Assembly: GCA_019614645.1 (NCBI GenBank)
Contig: JABWDB010000004.1
Span: forward strand, 4,960,001-5,024,000
DNA: 64,000 bases
Direction of reading: 5' to 3'
Origin: Stratiolaelaps scimitus
Lineage: Eukaryota > Arthropoda > Arachnida > Mesostigmata > Laelapidae
Shown here: positions 35,502 through 48,485 of the stretch, piece by piece
Layout: every line of letters starts with the position of its first letter
Numbering within the stretch: the first letter of the stretch is position 1
Position numbers and translations under genes: made by a program
Notes under the pieces: model-generated
What the model was told of the DNA's origin: nothing
The model's database searches: none
Seen by the model: only the letters and a program-made list of their open reading frames with translations

Positions 35502-38500
35502 GATACACCCAGCAACACATACACATTATCAGCACCCAACGAACCAATCAACGACAACCAGGTGTGCGTATACACAGGCGACGCTTGATACTGTGAAAAT
35601 GTCACATTTTGTTTAATGTCATTAGCATCATTTTAATATTAGTACATGGTTTGTGTTTGCCTTCAGGCGAAAACGGCCAAAAAATCATCGTGGAAATATT
35701 CGAAAGCCTCAAACGACGATGGCGTACCTTTTAGCCAAAGCAGCCAAGCTTCATCACGCCAGTCTCAATGATATTAGACAGCAGCAGCAGCAGCGAAACA
35801 GATCTAAACGGTATATTTGGAGTTGTAAGAAATGTTTAATTTCTTGCGACAGCCATCATCGCCTATGTCGGGAAAAGATAAAAGTAAAGTTGTCACTGGG
35901 CGACGACACGCGAGGCTACTACTACCTCGATCGATAAGCTCGATTTAATTTTTAATGTGTCGCTCAATTCGCCTCGTATGGAAGGGCCCGACGCGCTTCT
36001 TTCGTGGAAATACTGTAGGCGCCTATTTATATATTGGTATCTTTCTGCACCCAGCTAAGCAGAAACCCCTCATTCGGCCATTGGTATCAGAGCACATCGA
36101 ACTGATCGGAAGCCGACAAAAAATGGCGACACATGCCTCATAATAATAATAATAATAATAATAACGTAGGACTCGCGGGACTAGTGAAAAGTCGGTGTGA
36201 TCAAAAATCCACTCTCGGCATTCCATCAGTAGCAACATATACATATATAACATCGAAGAGCAGAAAAGTTCAGATATCTAGAATTTTCGAACGGTTCGCT
36301 TTGATTCCCTTACCAGACCGGCTACTTGCATATGTGAATTTGCATCTGTTCGTTCGGTATTCACATAACAAAGTTAAAAATCAAGGCGAATATTTATTAT
36401 TAAATATATATAACATGTAAATAGTATATATATATATTCTGAATATTTGATCGGCCGCTGGCCAGTCGGCCACGTTTGAGCCTCCACTACTCACTATGAA
36501 CTTCAACAGACTGATCTACATATAGACTGAGACTGTCGGCTTCTTTGCGCCGTGATCCTCTCCCTTTAACCCGCTCGGAGTTGGACGTCATCGAGTTCGT
36601 TCTGCACAGAGTCCAACAGTTCAACATGTAGCGACTCACGCAGTACTATTCTAAAGGGCAGACACGTCGCAGGCAACGAGTCTAGCTATGAGTATTCGTT
36701 GCACTTCTCCTCGCTTTGTTACGATGCTCATCGTCGAATGTATAGAGCCAACAACAACAACACCGCCATTCGGTATCACATCCCAATCGAAAATCAGTAC
36801 ATCAATCAGAAAGCTTCACTGCGTGTCCATCCTCGTCATGTAAGCATACCTAATCGAGAATGATATTGGCTGGGGCCAGTTGAAGTTAAAGAGCTGCACG
36901 GATGAAAGGTACCTGCTCACCCTGGCAACCTACTCGCAGAGCTACGTTGGGCAGGCGGAGGCATGAGGTAATTATAATAAGCCGGCGGCCACTCCACTGC
37001 TTGTTGTACTCGGTAGTCAGAATAGGGCTCCCAATCTGTTCTCTGGAAGAAGGCAACGCTAGAAGCCCATTCAGGGCCCTGGCTCTGGCGTTCTGATGAG
37101 TTGCCCAAGCATATCCCGGCCATAGCATCCTACCCCATTGCACTCGTCGGAGCCGAGAGCTCGTCGCAGTAATAGTAGCAGCAGCAGCACACTATGGAGG
37201 AGAACCGCAGGGGGTCTGAAGCTCCCTACAGCCCAGCCCTGCTTCGTCCAGCTCAAGATGGCATCTGTATACACCCAGCTCGCCCCTCTCGTTCGCGCAT
37301 CCATGATATTACATGGAAGGTTCAACAAGTGGGACGAGAAGAATGGGGTACGTAGGCGTTGCTAGGCTCATTGTTAGGGGTGTGTTTGGCTAGAACGGCG
37401 AAAGAGACGGAGAAAGGCGCTAAAAGAGGATACACTAAGTCCGACGTAGTTGCACCGGACAGCGAGTGGCAGCTGGGCAAACTACGGTGCGCGCTCGACC
37501 TTCGAGGGGTGGCGCCAAAGCGAGAAACTCGTCGCTCACACATCCCATGCTTGGGCTTTCCTGTACCCGAGCCGGTGTGGAGATTATAAGCAGCGACCGA
37601 CGACTGCCTTCGATTTTAGAAGGAAACTCTGATTACACGACGAGTTAGGTGGAGGTCGCGCCGTTGCTTAGCGTATGTAGATGTACGTATACCTAGATAC
37701 TATTTTCTTTTCAGTGTAGGAAAGGAAGCACGCCGACTCATTTCCGCTTAATCATATACCTCTAGACAACTGCTTCAAAGCTGAGCGGGACAGTTTTCCT
37801 GAACAGCGCGCAAAGATACGTTAAAAATCCAGTTCACTTCCAGTTTGTATGGTGACACACGTGCAACGTTAGTATATGCGGATACTATGCGTTCCATGCG
37901 GATAGAGAGATAGAACTAGACTTGCATGAGCGGATCTTGCGGTGTTTCGAAAGCTCCCTGAGGCAGGACATCCGACCCTTGAGATCGTCGCCGTTATACA
38001 CGTGCCGTTATCGCATTAGCTAACAAAAATGGTGGCCGTCGCGAGTGTCGTGATTCTCTTGTGGTTATAATAGATACAGATAAGAGCAGACACCCTGCTC
38101 TTTCGATTGTCGCCTTTGCGAGAAGGCCACAATATCTTTCCTTGATATGTGTCGTAGTTATGTTCTATTCCCTATCATGACGCACCTTTCACGCCGACAT
38201 ACGGCATACAGAAGTCGTGCAAACGCGCGTGCTGTGGATCCCTGCTTGCACGCGCTATCCATTTTGGTCCTGAGTAACCTGAGAGTCGAGTGGCTCTTGG
38301 CGAGCGACTCAACGGATGACGTTGACTGGAAAAAGAAGATTGGCGACTGCTAAACCGGTGATCCTGATGCAGTTGATGCGTTGCATGTCCTCGGTCATTA
38401 GGAACAGAGCGACGCAGAAACGCCAGAGTTGGTGCTGCCCTTGAGACGCAGATGGCTCGTCCTGCCTTGCGCCCCTAACAGGCAGCACAAGGCCGCCACA

Positions 38501-39390
38501 TAGCCTGTCAAGGTTGCCCCAACCGGCGTCTTGGCCTGCTTGCTTGCGGGACCCACAACGCAGTAGTTAACCAGAACATGGGGGGTCGGAGAGAGCCAAA
38601 CACCGAGGAGCGAACGAAGCCCGTTTGGTCTGAAGCGTCGTCTCCGACTTTGGCCGGCGTCAGCTTAGCCTCGTTACACAGAGACACAGTGATACACATG
38701 CATATAATTATGGATACACACACACAGACACACTTACACGCACACGCCACGACTGACTCCAGGACTCTGTGAAGGGACACATATACAGACAGAGGCTCCA
38801 CAGATCCGTTTTCATTCTGGAAATAGTCGTGTCAGTGGGTGTAGTACACGACCATGGCTGTTTCAAGCGATCAGAAATATCGCATTTCCTCTGCCACGTA
38901 GGGGGCGACTTCATCAGGGAGGCACCAGAAGGACCGCCATAGGTACATATATCATCTAAGTTCCCTCTCGTCGATGCCTTAATACGTCGAGTGCGTCTCC
39001 ATTTAGGTAGCACGCGATAATCCTCATGTGGTTGCGCCAAGCCAACATGTATGGAAATCGCACTCAGTAATCTACATAAACTAGCTTATTAGGTATTGCC
39101 GGAAGCGTTTTTTTGTTGTGGCCCATAACAAGTCTAGCTGTTCCACGGGAAACATACCGTGACAGGGCAGTGCAGGGGCACTTCGATTCGGGCTCAAATG
39201 ATGAGGTCAACAAGCGCAATTGATTTAGCAAGTACCGGTAAACAACTACCGCTCTCGTTAGCAGCCTGAACCTCTCAAATACATTGGGGATTCATATCGG
39301 TCGATAGCCATTTGGCGACCGGAAATCGACAATTGCATGCTGCACGATGACGACAACGAGACTCGAGAGGCAGTACTTTCAAATGTGGTT
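35501..39390. other. No gene supported, weak exon candidates
   Basis: A TTTGCCTTCAG acceptor-like sequence ends at about 35666, but all three frames after it read equally well for 20-90 codons, so it does not define an exon. A minus-strand ATG frame at about 37123-36917 is followed by a donor-like AGG|GTGAGC at 36921/36920. Its peptide (with FFQRTDWEPYSDYR) is not recognised, and no good acceptor precedes it. Further frames at 37.1-37.6 and 38.1-39.0 kb are unrecognised. Confidence 0.35.
36141..36163. repeat. (AAT)n microsatellite
   Basis: About seven to eight AAT units. It makes a Tyr run in a minus-strand frame, which should be ignored. Confidence 0.95.
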
Positions 39391-39399
39391 AGGGTGACG

Positions 39400-39915
39400 T
39401 TATGAATGTTTCGAAATGCTGCTAGCTTCGACAGAGGTCGTAGTGGTGAAGCAGGCAGACGTTAGCTGGCGAATATGACCAAGTTCAATTCGCTGGAACT
39501 TTTCGTATGCGCCAAACGACGCTAGCGTCTCATACGAGGCGTTTGTTCGTTGACGAGGGAACATACTACCAGGTGGCCGCTTGGCGGCATGTGCCCTGAC
39601 CAAAAAACAAAGTCGCGTGATAGAACTGTAGATAGTCAATAGGTTTTTCTTAGCGATACATTGGTCAAACAAAAAAGTAGACGCATTAAAATATTCAATA
39701 TATGATATGACGTTTAACAGCTCCATCTGCCTGTGCAAAGTGTACGCATTGGGCAGGGCAATAGGATGACACGATTGAACAAGCGGTACTTCACCCACCA
39801 AATATGAGGGCGCACGAAGCAATTCCGTATTAAATATTAGGTTGTCACACCCGATGGAATACTTGGGAATATGAGCCACAGTTAGCTGTCTTTTCTCTGA
39901 TACTTCATTCTTCAC
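39400..39915 (-). other. 171-codon open frame, unrecognised
   Basis: This is the longest minus-strand frame of the window that contains no repeat-derived run. The peptide has ordinary composition, including HIPKYSIGCDNLIF and LVGEVPLVQSCHPIALP. Sequences at its 5' side resemble weak splice acceptors. By a rough calculation, about one frame of this length is expected by chance in 64 kb over six frames. I therefore treat it as unproven; it could be a host exon, a decayed retroelement piece, or nothing. Confidence 0.2.
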
Positions 39916-41170
39916 TATGGATACTTGCCCTTCAATGAAATGTACCAGAAGACCAAAAAACGGAACTAATTACTACGTTTGATTAGACTAGCTAAAGCCA
40001 TAAAAAATCAGAACCCGCCCGGAAAAGGAAACCCGGTGCAGTTGTAACCACCTGCTTGATCTCTACCAATAGCGCGAGAGGCGAAAAATAGAGCTTGAGG
40101 GGTGGAGCGATAGTCCCTCGTCTGATCGGGAATCGATGTCGACTCGACTCCGCGATAACGAAAACACATCTTGTGCAAAAACTTAAAAACAAACATGCAG
40201 ATTATAAATACTAGATTTAAATTAATTATAGAATTATAGATCAATTTCGAATTCTCTCTAAATCGAGTCGAACATTCACAGTGTTCGGAAACCTGATAGC
40301 GCACGCATACGTACATAGGGTTCCCTGTAACCGTCACGTAACCCTATGGAAACTAGTGACGTACAACAATTTTTTCGTTTTAATTTTTTGAAATACATAA
40401 TTACGCAGTAGATAGTAGTGGCGTGTATTCCAGAACAAGAAGCTACAACCAGACAGGAAGGGGTCACGGAAAGTTGTCTTCAAGGAAGGGCTAACTGAGT
40501 TGAAACCCCACCACTCCCCACCAGCCGTTTAAGGGTCTCTACATCAAATTTTGACGTCATCTTAGATAGCAATTTTGGTCGACGTTTGCCTGTTCGTTGT
40601 TGCGGTCGAAGGTCCGAACCGCGATGTAAGCGTGCATGCAACAACATATGTACACGAGAGGAAACTCCGCGGGTTGGGTCACAACCTCCTATGTGGCGAC
40701 GCTTGAGCTGTTAGATAGCAAGCTCGAAGCTCGGTGGTGGTTTACGCCAGAGAGAAAGTGAGACAGAGAGAGAGAGAGAGAGGAGATTGGAGTGGCGACC
40801 ATGGTCGAACTGGAGACCCAGCTGTACGTAACTCGTCGATGGTCACCAGCGTGTGAGATATATGGCTCCCAACCAAAGTAGCAAACTTCGCCTAGCCTCT
40901 CCCATAACGTCGCGTAATCTTTCGAACCTCTTGCGTATATGCGTGTAACTAGATTGGTCAAAAATTTGCTTCGAGCGAGAACATCGACATCAGCAACAAC
41001 ATCTTCTTGAAGCCAACAAGGCACGATGAGAAAGGCGCACACATAACCGCAATATTAACAATGACAGCAACAACGTACCAACGAAACTAACCAATAACGA
41101 GCAAACGCTGCTTAGTAACAAAACGAGATCATCGCCGCTTTTGTCAACTTCACAGAACTGACACTTACCT
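39916..41170. other. No gene supported
   Basis: A+T-rich sequence at 39.9-40.4 kb with few features, then a GA tract at 40.76 kb. I see no recognisable coding sequence. Confidence 0.45.
40762..40783. repeat. (GA)n tract
   Basis: About eleven GA units, one of several such tracts between 40 and 58 kb. In arthropods GA runs are bound by GAGA-factor-type proteins at promoters and regulatory DNA; binding here is not shown. Confidence 0.9.
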
Positions 41171-41229
41171 AAACACACGGCCACCGATACTACTGCTGCT
41201 ACTGCAGCTGCTGCCGCTGTAGCTGCCAT
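41171..41229 (-). other. Possible first coding exon with signal peptide
   Basis: On the minus strand an ATG at 41229 has an in-frame stop just upstream (TAG, ten bases before). It opens a frame encoding an Ala/Val-rich hydrophobic MAATAAAAAVAAVVSVAVCL. The frame then meets TTTAG|GTAAGTGTC, a very good splice donor, at 41171/41170. A short hydrophobic leader followed by a phase-1 donor is the usual layout of a secreted protein's first coding exon. Against it, the residues come from an imperfect GCA/GTA repeat, the n-region carries no positive charge, and no second exon was identified below 41.17 kb. Confidence 0.22.
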
Positions 41230-43207
41230 TCGCCGCTATCAACAACATACTACCTACTCAGCACCCGTACAAACAACCAACACGACGAGTGCCATTGACG
41301 CTCTGAGCATTCATAGCAAATATAAATTGACAACAACGATAGTAAGTGGCAATGCTAGCGTCATTCATTTTCTGTGTATCCAGAAATCTAGAAAGCAGCG
41401 GAGGCGAATCACCGAAGAGATGAAGCAAGATCAAGGGGGAACACACACAGACGCTCAGACACCCTTACACAGATGCTCATTCGGATACGGAGAGATAGGG
41501 GCTAAATACAGAAAGGAAATACAATTGTGTGTATTAACCGATTGAAACAGAGACTGCTGTTTTGAATGTTGATCACCGCCACCCTTTAACGGCGCTACCT
41601 GAAACTCGCTGCCGTCCCGCTTCTTTGTTTCCTCAATAGCGATGGACGGCAGTGCTAATATAACCACTCGATTCATATTATAAATATTAGCAGCAGCAGC
41701 AGTACTATTAATATTGTTATTGTCCGTAATTCTTCTGCGATGGTGAACACTGCTGGGTTGCTTCTCGTTGACGACGCAGCCGATGACGCCGCCGTCGCTG
41801 ATTGAATCATGCGCTTCAAGTTCGAGCCAGGCCAGTGTGTCGAGCATAGCAAACCCCCGCCGACAATGCGAAATGCGCTTCTACGTCTGTTTCTAGCAGG
41901 ATTGAAGTGATGATTCTCGTAATAGCAGGCAGGGGGGAGGCAGGCAATAATCATAAGAGATGATAGCGGTAATACTATCGTAGCCTTCCTTAGTGGTTTC
42001 GTTTTGTTTGTTGTCCTGTTAACCTGTTAGACCTTGAGTTGAATCTGCGCGGATTGAAACGAACGGTGATGCCGGCTCTCGCACCTGCCGAATTTTCGCT
42101 GACGGACAAATGAGCCCCTCGTGAACGAACCAAACCAATAGATCTTGGTATTTCGATGACGACCACTGCAGGGTGAGCAGCGCCAGCAGCACCACTTTTC
42201 GTGTGTTGTCTCCTACCCGTACAGAGAGGTATAGAACGATGGCTGGCCAGTGACGAAAGTGTCACACTCTTAGGCCATGGTGACGCGTGGCCTAAGCTGT
42301 ACTTAATCTCACAGTGAGAACGTACGTGATGGGCTATCCTTACATTGGTATAATAGATGCTATAGCAGAAATAAATACTGACTGAGAACAAAACACGATC
42401 TGACGCAATCGCACCGAAGATGAAATATTTACTTGTCCCGTATAGTTTTTTTTTTATTCGACAGATACCCTGTGTATCGCTCTGTATATGTGTGTGTGTG
42501 CGTATATATTAATTTCATCTTCGTCTTTATCTTCTGCAATATCACTGATGGCATTGGCTAATTATTTACGACGCAGTCGTTGTTGTTGTTGTCGACGACG
42601 ACGGTAACAATTATATAGACACAATATGACAAACGACTCGAGATAGAAATAAAAATCTATATATTGATGTTATTTATTACGGCTTGGTATACTGACGTAA
42701 CGGAACGAGTTTTTCACCTACACACGCGTTAGGGCACTTGCTCGGCAGACGCGGTACGCAATTGTCACCGGACAAGCGTTGTCCCCTGCGGGTATTGTAC
42801 TGCGAGCGGCAGGAGCACATCGCAGCAACAAACAACATCACGGCACAGTAGCAAAAGCGACACGACACAATACACAAAGAGACAATGAGATGGACCTTCT
42901 ACAACTGTTGTTTTTTTTTGCCTTTCGCGTTACCTTCATCAGCGTCACCATTGCTATCGTAACGATAACGGCAACTTAGTAATAATTACTGGTGCACACA
43001 GGCTATCACTAGCCTGTACGCACGCAGACGGTGAGAATTGTAGAGAATCTTTGTCTTCTTGCAAACTGTGTCGTCCAGCGACAGCAGCGGGCCCCACAAC
43101 AGCTACGTCAGTATTACTGCTACAGCCACACGCAGCAATAGCAGCGGTGACGATTTCTGCAGCTGCCAGTGTCTTGCCCGCCACTGCGTGTCCAGGGTGG
43201 ATATTTA

Positions 43208-43234
43208 GAGAAAGAGAGAGAGAGAGAGGAGAGA
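43208..43234. repeat. (GA)n tract
   Basis: A GA run of about twelve units, slightly interrupted. Confidence 0.9.
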
Positions 43235-43735
43235 TATCAAGGCCGGCGTGAAGTAGCAGGCTAAGCTAATACCGCCAGAGTCATCATCTCACCATCTGGT
43301 GGCGGCGACGAATGATGTGACGATGGATTCTCGCTGACGACTCACACTGTGCCCCGCAGCACGATGGCAAGATGCTGACTGTGGGGCGAATGCCCAGTGT
43401 GCAACAGTGATGGAGACCGAGGTCCGTGATGGATTTTGCCTTCAACGTCTAACCCAAAAAAGAAACAAAGATGGACTATAGCGGATGGATGAGAATCGAG
43501 CAATACCGTGTCTCCCATTATCCCTACCAGGACTGCTGCTGCTGGTGCTGCCTATCTGTGAAGCCACTCATCGTCTCAACGGTGCTCTGCGGCCCCGCTA
43601 TTGTTGCGGTCAGCCGTGACGCAGACCGCACTGCCCTGTCGCAGTGTTATCTATGGCACTGACGTCGTATGCAGCACTGTATGCGGTTATCGTCAGTCTA
43701 TAGTGCACCACGACTATCTCGTGGCAACCGAGAAA

Positions 43736-43755
43736 TTATTATTATTATTATTATT
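43736..43755. repeat. (ATT)n microsatellite
   Basis: About six or seven ATT units. Confidence 0.95.
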
Positions 43756-44290
43756 CTATAATAGCACGGCAAATCTCTCATCAGCGGCTTGTCCCCTTCC
43801 CAAATGGCATCAGCTTGACGGCTTTTTCACCATCACCACTTAAACTGAAGCGAAACCATTCCGCTGCTTATGAGGTGTAAGTAGCTCGTACAGGTCAGCA
43901 AACAGACTGCACCGTGACCGCGTGTGGGTTTGAGGCGCCGCCACATGGATGGATGAATCGTGTCAAGTGCTTCACCATAGACTAGAAACAATAGCGGCAG
44001 CGGGGTCCCACCGCGACAGACCGATGAGATCGCCACGGCCGTGGGCTAGCCTGCTAGCTAACTAACTAACTACTAACCAACTAACAGCAACAACAATAAG
44101 GTACTATTGCTGACAACAGCACAACATCACACTGCACACCGAACACATATACCGATGGATACACACGGCTGACACATAAGGGTTAGCATTTTTAGTTAGT
44201 AGTACCTGTATCAGGAAAATAACGCGCCCGTCTTCGCTGCTAATGCGGCCACTTATTGTCGCCGGCGTCAAGTGAGAGATGGGAGGATGT

Positions 44291-44320
44291 GAGAGAAATA
44301 GAGAGAGACAGAGAGAGAGA
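44291..44320. repeat. Interrupted (GA)n tract
   Basis: GA-rich sequence with ATA and CA interruptions. Confidence 0.85.
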
Positions 44321-45595
44321 TATGCAAGGAGACCGAACTAGCGGTAGAATCTTCATCCATTTTCGTCATTACACCAGTGTGTTGGCTGCAACGGACAGTA
44401 ATCAGCAATGCCATCCGTGAGGACGACATACGCAAAAAGAGCGGCGGTCCACTGACAGAAGCGGACGACAACCACAACAACAAAACAGCAACAACGGCAG
44501 CTGCAGGAAAGCCTCCGTAGTAATATGCTGTGCTTGGAACAAGCCGCACTTTTGCTCGTCAGACTATTTCGTCGTCATTGTCACCTGTAGCACAGCATCG
44601 GGTGACATGCATGATGACATTGTTTTTTTTTGTTGTCATTTCGTGAGCACTACTAAGGTCCGTAGCTCGCGAGCGTCCAATTGCAGCCGAACTAAATTGG
44701 ACAAAATTCGTTCGCAGTTTGTCATCATTGCTCGCTACATCATTAGCTCAGCGCCCAATTCACAGTTAGACGAAATTGTCGCAGTGGGATAGAATTGAAA
44801 GAGCAACAATCAGTGCAGAGCGGAGAAATGCCAAAACACAGCAAACAATGATACACTACAAACTAGCGGCATGTACCGCGTTAGTATGATTATTGTCATT
44901 GTTGCTGCCGTAATTATCGCGACGGCTGACACCTAGTGCCATACTCACAACGGTTACCAACAACTCAGCCGCAACGTAGACTAACATGACAATAGCCATA
45001 GTAAGTACTGCAAGATCATATCACCTATGTGAGTCACCGGGAAGGTCGCTGACCACTACAGACTCTGATATTCACTGAGATGCACTGTAGGCACTGTGTT
45101 GATAATAACAAAAAAAACCAACAGCAGCAACCAGAGACAAATAATGTCGTTTACAAACACTATGCATATTTGGCGCCATGATAAATCTGCATGGGTCCTG
45201 CTCAATCCGAATGTGTGCAATTTTACTCCGCTACGCTGCGCTCTGTATCCGAAAAGGAAATATATTCACCGAGATCCGGTTCCCTTAAACAAATACTCGA
45301 TCGGCGATGATCGCCCGATTATATTCATGACACCACCATTAATTAAATCCTGATCAGTATCATCGCCATGCCCCGTGTTCAATGTATATGCTCGTGTTGT
45401 GATTAGTAAATGAGCTGCCGAAGAGTGTCGTATCAATAACATGTTATTAGTAGATATATTAATACGATCATAGGAAATTCACATTAGCAAGCATCGGCCA
45501 CTAGACCAACTGCTGGATAACGGCTGTTATATATTGTATTGTATTATACATATGGCGTCACGGAACTGCGGCATCGCTAAGGCGGTACCAGCCTG

Positions 45596-45619
45596 CTATA
45601 TATATATATATATATATAT
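45596..45619. repeat. (TA)n microsatellite
   Basis: A TA run of about twelve units that ends the second long gap (35.5-45.6 kb) between TA arrays. Confidence 0.95.
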
Positions 45620-46174
45620 GTATACATCAGGGTAGTGAAGAGCAGCCGTAATAGAGTATTATCTGTATATGTACACAGGGGGCTATCTCCCGGTGTTTTC
45701 CTCCTCTGCCAACCTACACAGACAATCGGAGAGCCAGGTCTGCTTCAGCTTTTGCATTCTTCAATCAGCGCTTACATTCTAGATGGTGGAATGATGATGA
45801 CGATAATGATAAAGCCACCTATTACTGCTGTTCATGCTTTTGATTGTTTGATGCTTTTGATGCAGCTAGCCGTGTGATACATGTAGTCGCGTAAAGATCG
45901 CACGACCAGCCATCCGCCCTATCGCGTACATCTATCTAATCGATAAATATCGCTGGGCAATGTGGTCATCGGCCCCCCCACCAACTAATATATCGTGATA
46001 TTTTTATAGCGCCATATATATCGAGCTGTGCGGACGAGCAATTGTCATCGTCGTAATAATTAATAGATAATATCCCATCGATAGTAATAATAATAATAAT
46101 GACACACCTCTTTATGTGTTACTAATTTATTACTATACAATTACATGAAATTATATATACACACACGCACAGAC

Positions 46175-46177
<3 letters not shown>

Positions 46178-46214
<37 letters not shown>

Positions 46215-46215
46215 T
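46178..46215. repeat. (TA)n microsatellite
   Basis: A TA run of about 19 units with one TG interruption. A short (CA)n lies about 20 bases to its left. Confidence 0.95.
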
Positions 46216-47384
46216 TGAGAGCGTGTGTACATAGTCGCGGCTAAGGAGCAGTTCACAGTGTACTAACAGTCAGTCAATAATACCACATAGATAGAATAGC
46301 GGACGCAGGGACACGAACCAATAATGTCAATAAGCTTGCCGAGTCACAAGTGATTCGATTCGGTCATTATGTGCACCAATCCGAGCAGACACCTGTTATA
46401 GCTACCCCTCCTGAAGACGCCGCCGTATACCTCAGCTCGCCAATACGGTAATAGATGGTTAACCTCGTAATGGCAACTGTGACCAAAAGGGACCGAAGTG
46501 CAGTTCTCACGATAATCCGAGCTGGGCCCGTATATGACTACATGAATGGGTAAGCGTTGGCCGGTCAACTACTATGCGAATGTCGCCGCGAGTTCAACGG
46601 AAGACATACCTAGTTTTCAACGACACAAAAATAGGTAAAAGAGAGAAGAAACGATGTGAAAGACGACTATGTAATATTTGAACAAAAAACGAATTACCTC
46701 GGTATTGAGCTATGGAAAGTGCGTTCAGTTAATCCTTTCATGGCCTGCCATCATGTCAATGGCTGGCTACACACGACACACGTGGACTGCGTATAAGTGC
46801 CGACTGTCAGCCTGTATGGTGTTTATCGGATAATTGACCAGTTCCGTTCAACAGCAGATACAGTTGAGGACAGTGTAAGCTTACAGGAAAGTGCTGTATT
46901 GCTGTACGAGCAGTAGCAGCAGCAACAGGAAAATCTTAAATTTACATCAACACTGAACCACGTATATTGTTCATTTGTGGAATTTCGGACAATCTTGTAG
47001 AAAAATCGTCCCGTGTATTAAGCACACACACACACAGACAAATTTGAGTATACAAAGTACTTTTTCAATTTCATGCTCATTTCTGTCGAATGTTCAAGTG
47101 AAGAATATCGACTGGCGTGGTTACATCTTGAACATCTCAAAGAATAGCCATCCGGATGCGTTGGAGACGCTAATCAAACAGTCAGCATGGAAACTCGCAG
47201 CAAGTACGACATTATATCATCAACTGAATCAACGTTCAAGATTATATGTGGGGGTTCACGGTGTGGTCGTGTGTGTTCCCAAGCTGTACCATAGTAGCAC
47301 AATCTGTAACCCCCCACGGTGTAGACCTGCCTTTCCACTAATCAACCAACGAGGACCTTAACCTGTTTACCTTTTTGTTTTCAG

Positions 47385-47549
47385 CCCTTGTTCATTTTCT
47401 CTATTGACATGCTCAGAGAACTAATCGTGGAATCATGGGACACTTCTGCAAGGGTCTACCAATCGAATACCTTCATACGAGGACCGAATGTGTTCCTAGT
47501 TCCATTCACTAGCTCCGTCCCCTGGGTTTATCCTTCACTCGCAGGATAA
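47385..47549 (+). other. Possible short terminal exon
   Basis: CTTTTTGTTTTCAG ending at 47384 is a good splice acceptor. The next 54 codons are open and end with TAA at 47547-47549. The peptide includes LRELIVESWDTSARVYQS and is not recognised. The stop codon lies inside the hairpin at 47524-47553. No good donor was found at the end of the upstream frame (46975-47361), and a 54-codon opening behind a random acceptor is not rare. Confidence 0.17.
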
Positions 47550-47553
47550 ACCC
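47524..47553. repeat. Perfect 11-bp stem-loop
   Basis: GGGTTTATCCT at 47524-47534 pairs exactly with AGGATAAACCC at 47543-47553 across an 8-base loop (TCACTCGC). It is not part of a microsatellite. The stem is longer than expected by chance at any given site. It does not match the histone mRNA stem-loop, and no polyadenylation signal lies close by. Confidence 0.85.
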
Positions 47554-48251
47554 TGCTAAGCTTCAGTTGTTAACACAGTCATAATGTTGAATATCTATAT
47601 ATTCTATATATCGCCATGGCGAAATACAGCCACACACTGGACTGTTTGGCCATCTAGTTAGTACTATCCTGTAGATATTGATACTGTTCGCCATTCGGTC
47701 AAGGCCGTTGCCGCTGCCGTTGCCGCCACTAGTCTTGGCGCAAAGGTAACGTGGCGGCCGATAACAAAGCTCTTTGGTCAACTCCCACAAATCTTTGCCA
47801 CAATCCGCGAGCTGCTGACAGAAAATAAAGGTTCGTTCGCGTCACCAATCATCTTGTCTGTCTCTCCCCCTCTTCCTCGATCTCTCATATGCGCATGCGT
47901 ACACAGGCACAATCAATCGAACGCGTGGATGAAAATAGTTCGTTAATTACCATTATTATTCGTATATCTTATTGTTATTCTTAGATGGATTTCACTCGGA
48001 CGGATCAGCGATGTCGTGTAACGGAGGCACGTTGCACATCCATTAGAGCCGTAACTCTGTCGATAACTGGCGAACGTTTTTCTGTTGCTGGTTGCGGCGG
48101 CGGCGGCGGCGACTTCTGCCCGGCTGCTGACGAAAGTATTCGAAGGGGTCATCAATATAAATTTGTATAGGCGGGGCTGTGGTCCCCATTCTCTTAGCAG
48201 CAGCCGCAGAAAACGAATCCCGGTCTACCAGGAGCGACACAATCTACTAGC

Positions 48252-48273
48252 TATATATATATATATATATATG
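48252..48273. repeat. (TA)n microsatellite
   Basis: About eleven TA units. Confidence 0.95.
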
Positions 48274-48461
48274 TAGCGTCCTCTCACTGAATGCCATTTC
48301 TGCTAACTATAGATTTCTGTGAAAGCTCCACCTGACGGGCCCGTCTTGTTTGCTATTCGCGTAGCTTATTTGAGCTTTTTCCTTCAGCATCTTTTTCTTG
48401 TTTCCATAAGCCATGTGACACCAGAACGCCCTGCACTGTTTAGCTTTAAAGTCTTCTATCT

Positions 48462-48485
48462 GCAGCAGCAGCAGCAGCAGCAGCA
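48462..48485. repeat. (CAG)n microsatellite
   Basis: Eight CAG units. The Leu or Gln runs they produce in overlapping frames are not evidence of a gene. Confidence 0.95.

Larger units (their letters stand above)
41230..47380. other. Repeat-rich, no gene supported
   Basis: CAG/GCA-rich sequence, GA tracts at 43.21 and 44.29 kb, ATT and AAT arrays and two TA arrays. A 69-codon ATG frame at 45144-45353 and a frame to 47361 are unrecognised. Donor-like ATA|GTAAGT sites occur at about 41341 and 45000 without clear exons. Confidence 0.4.

Noticed and set aside
35653..35937. Exon behind the acceptor-like TTTGCCTTCAG at 35666
   Set aside because: All three frames downstream read like proteins for 20-90 codons, so the reading is not informative.
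41239..41262. Minus-strand TGAGTAGGTAGTATGTTG, similar to let-7
   Set aside because: It does not match the let-7 seed and body in register, and no fold-back partner is visible.
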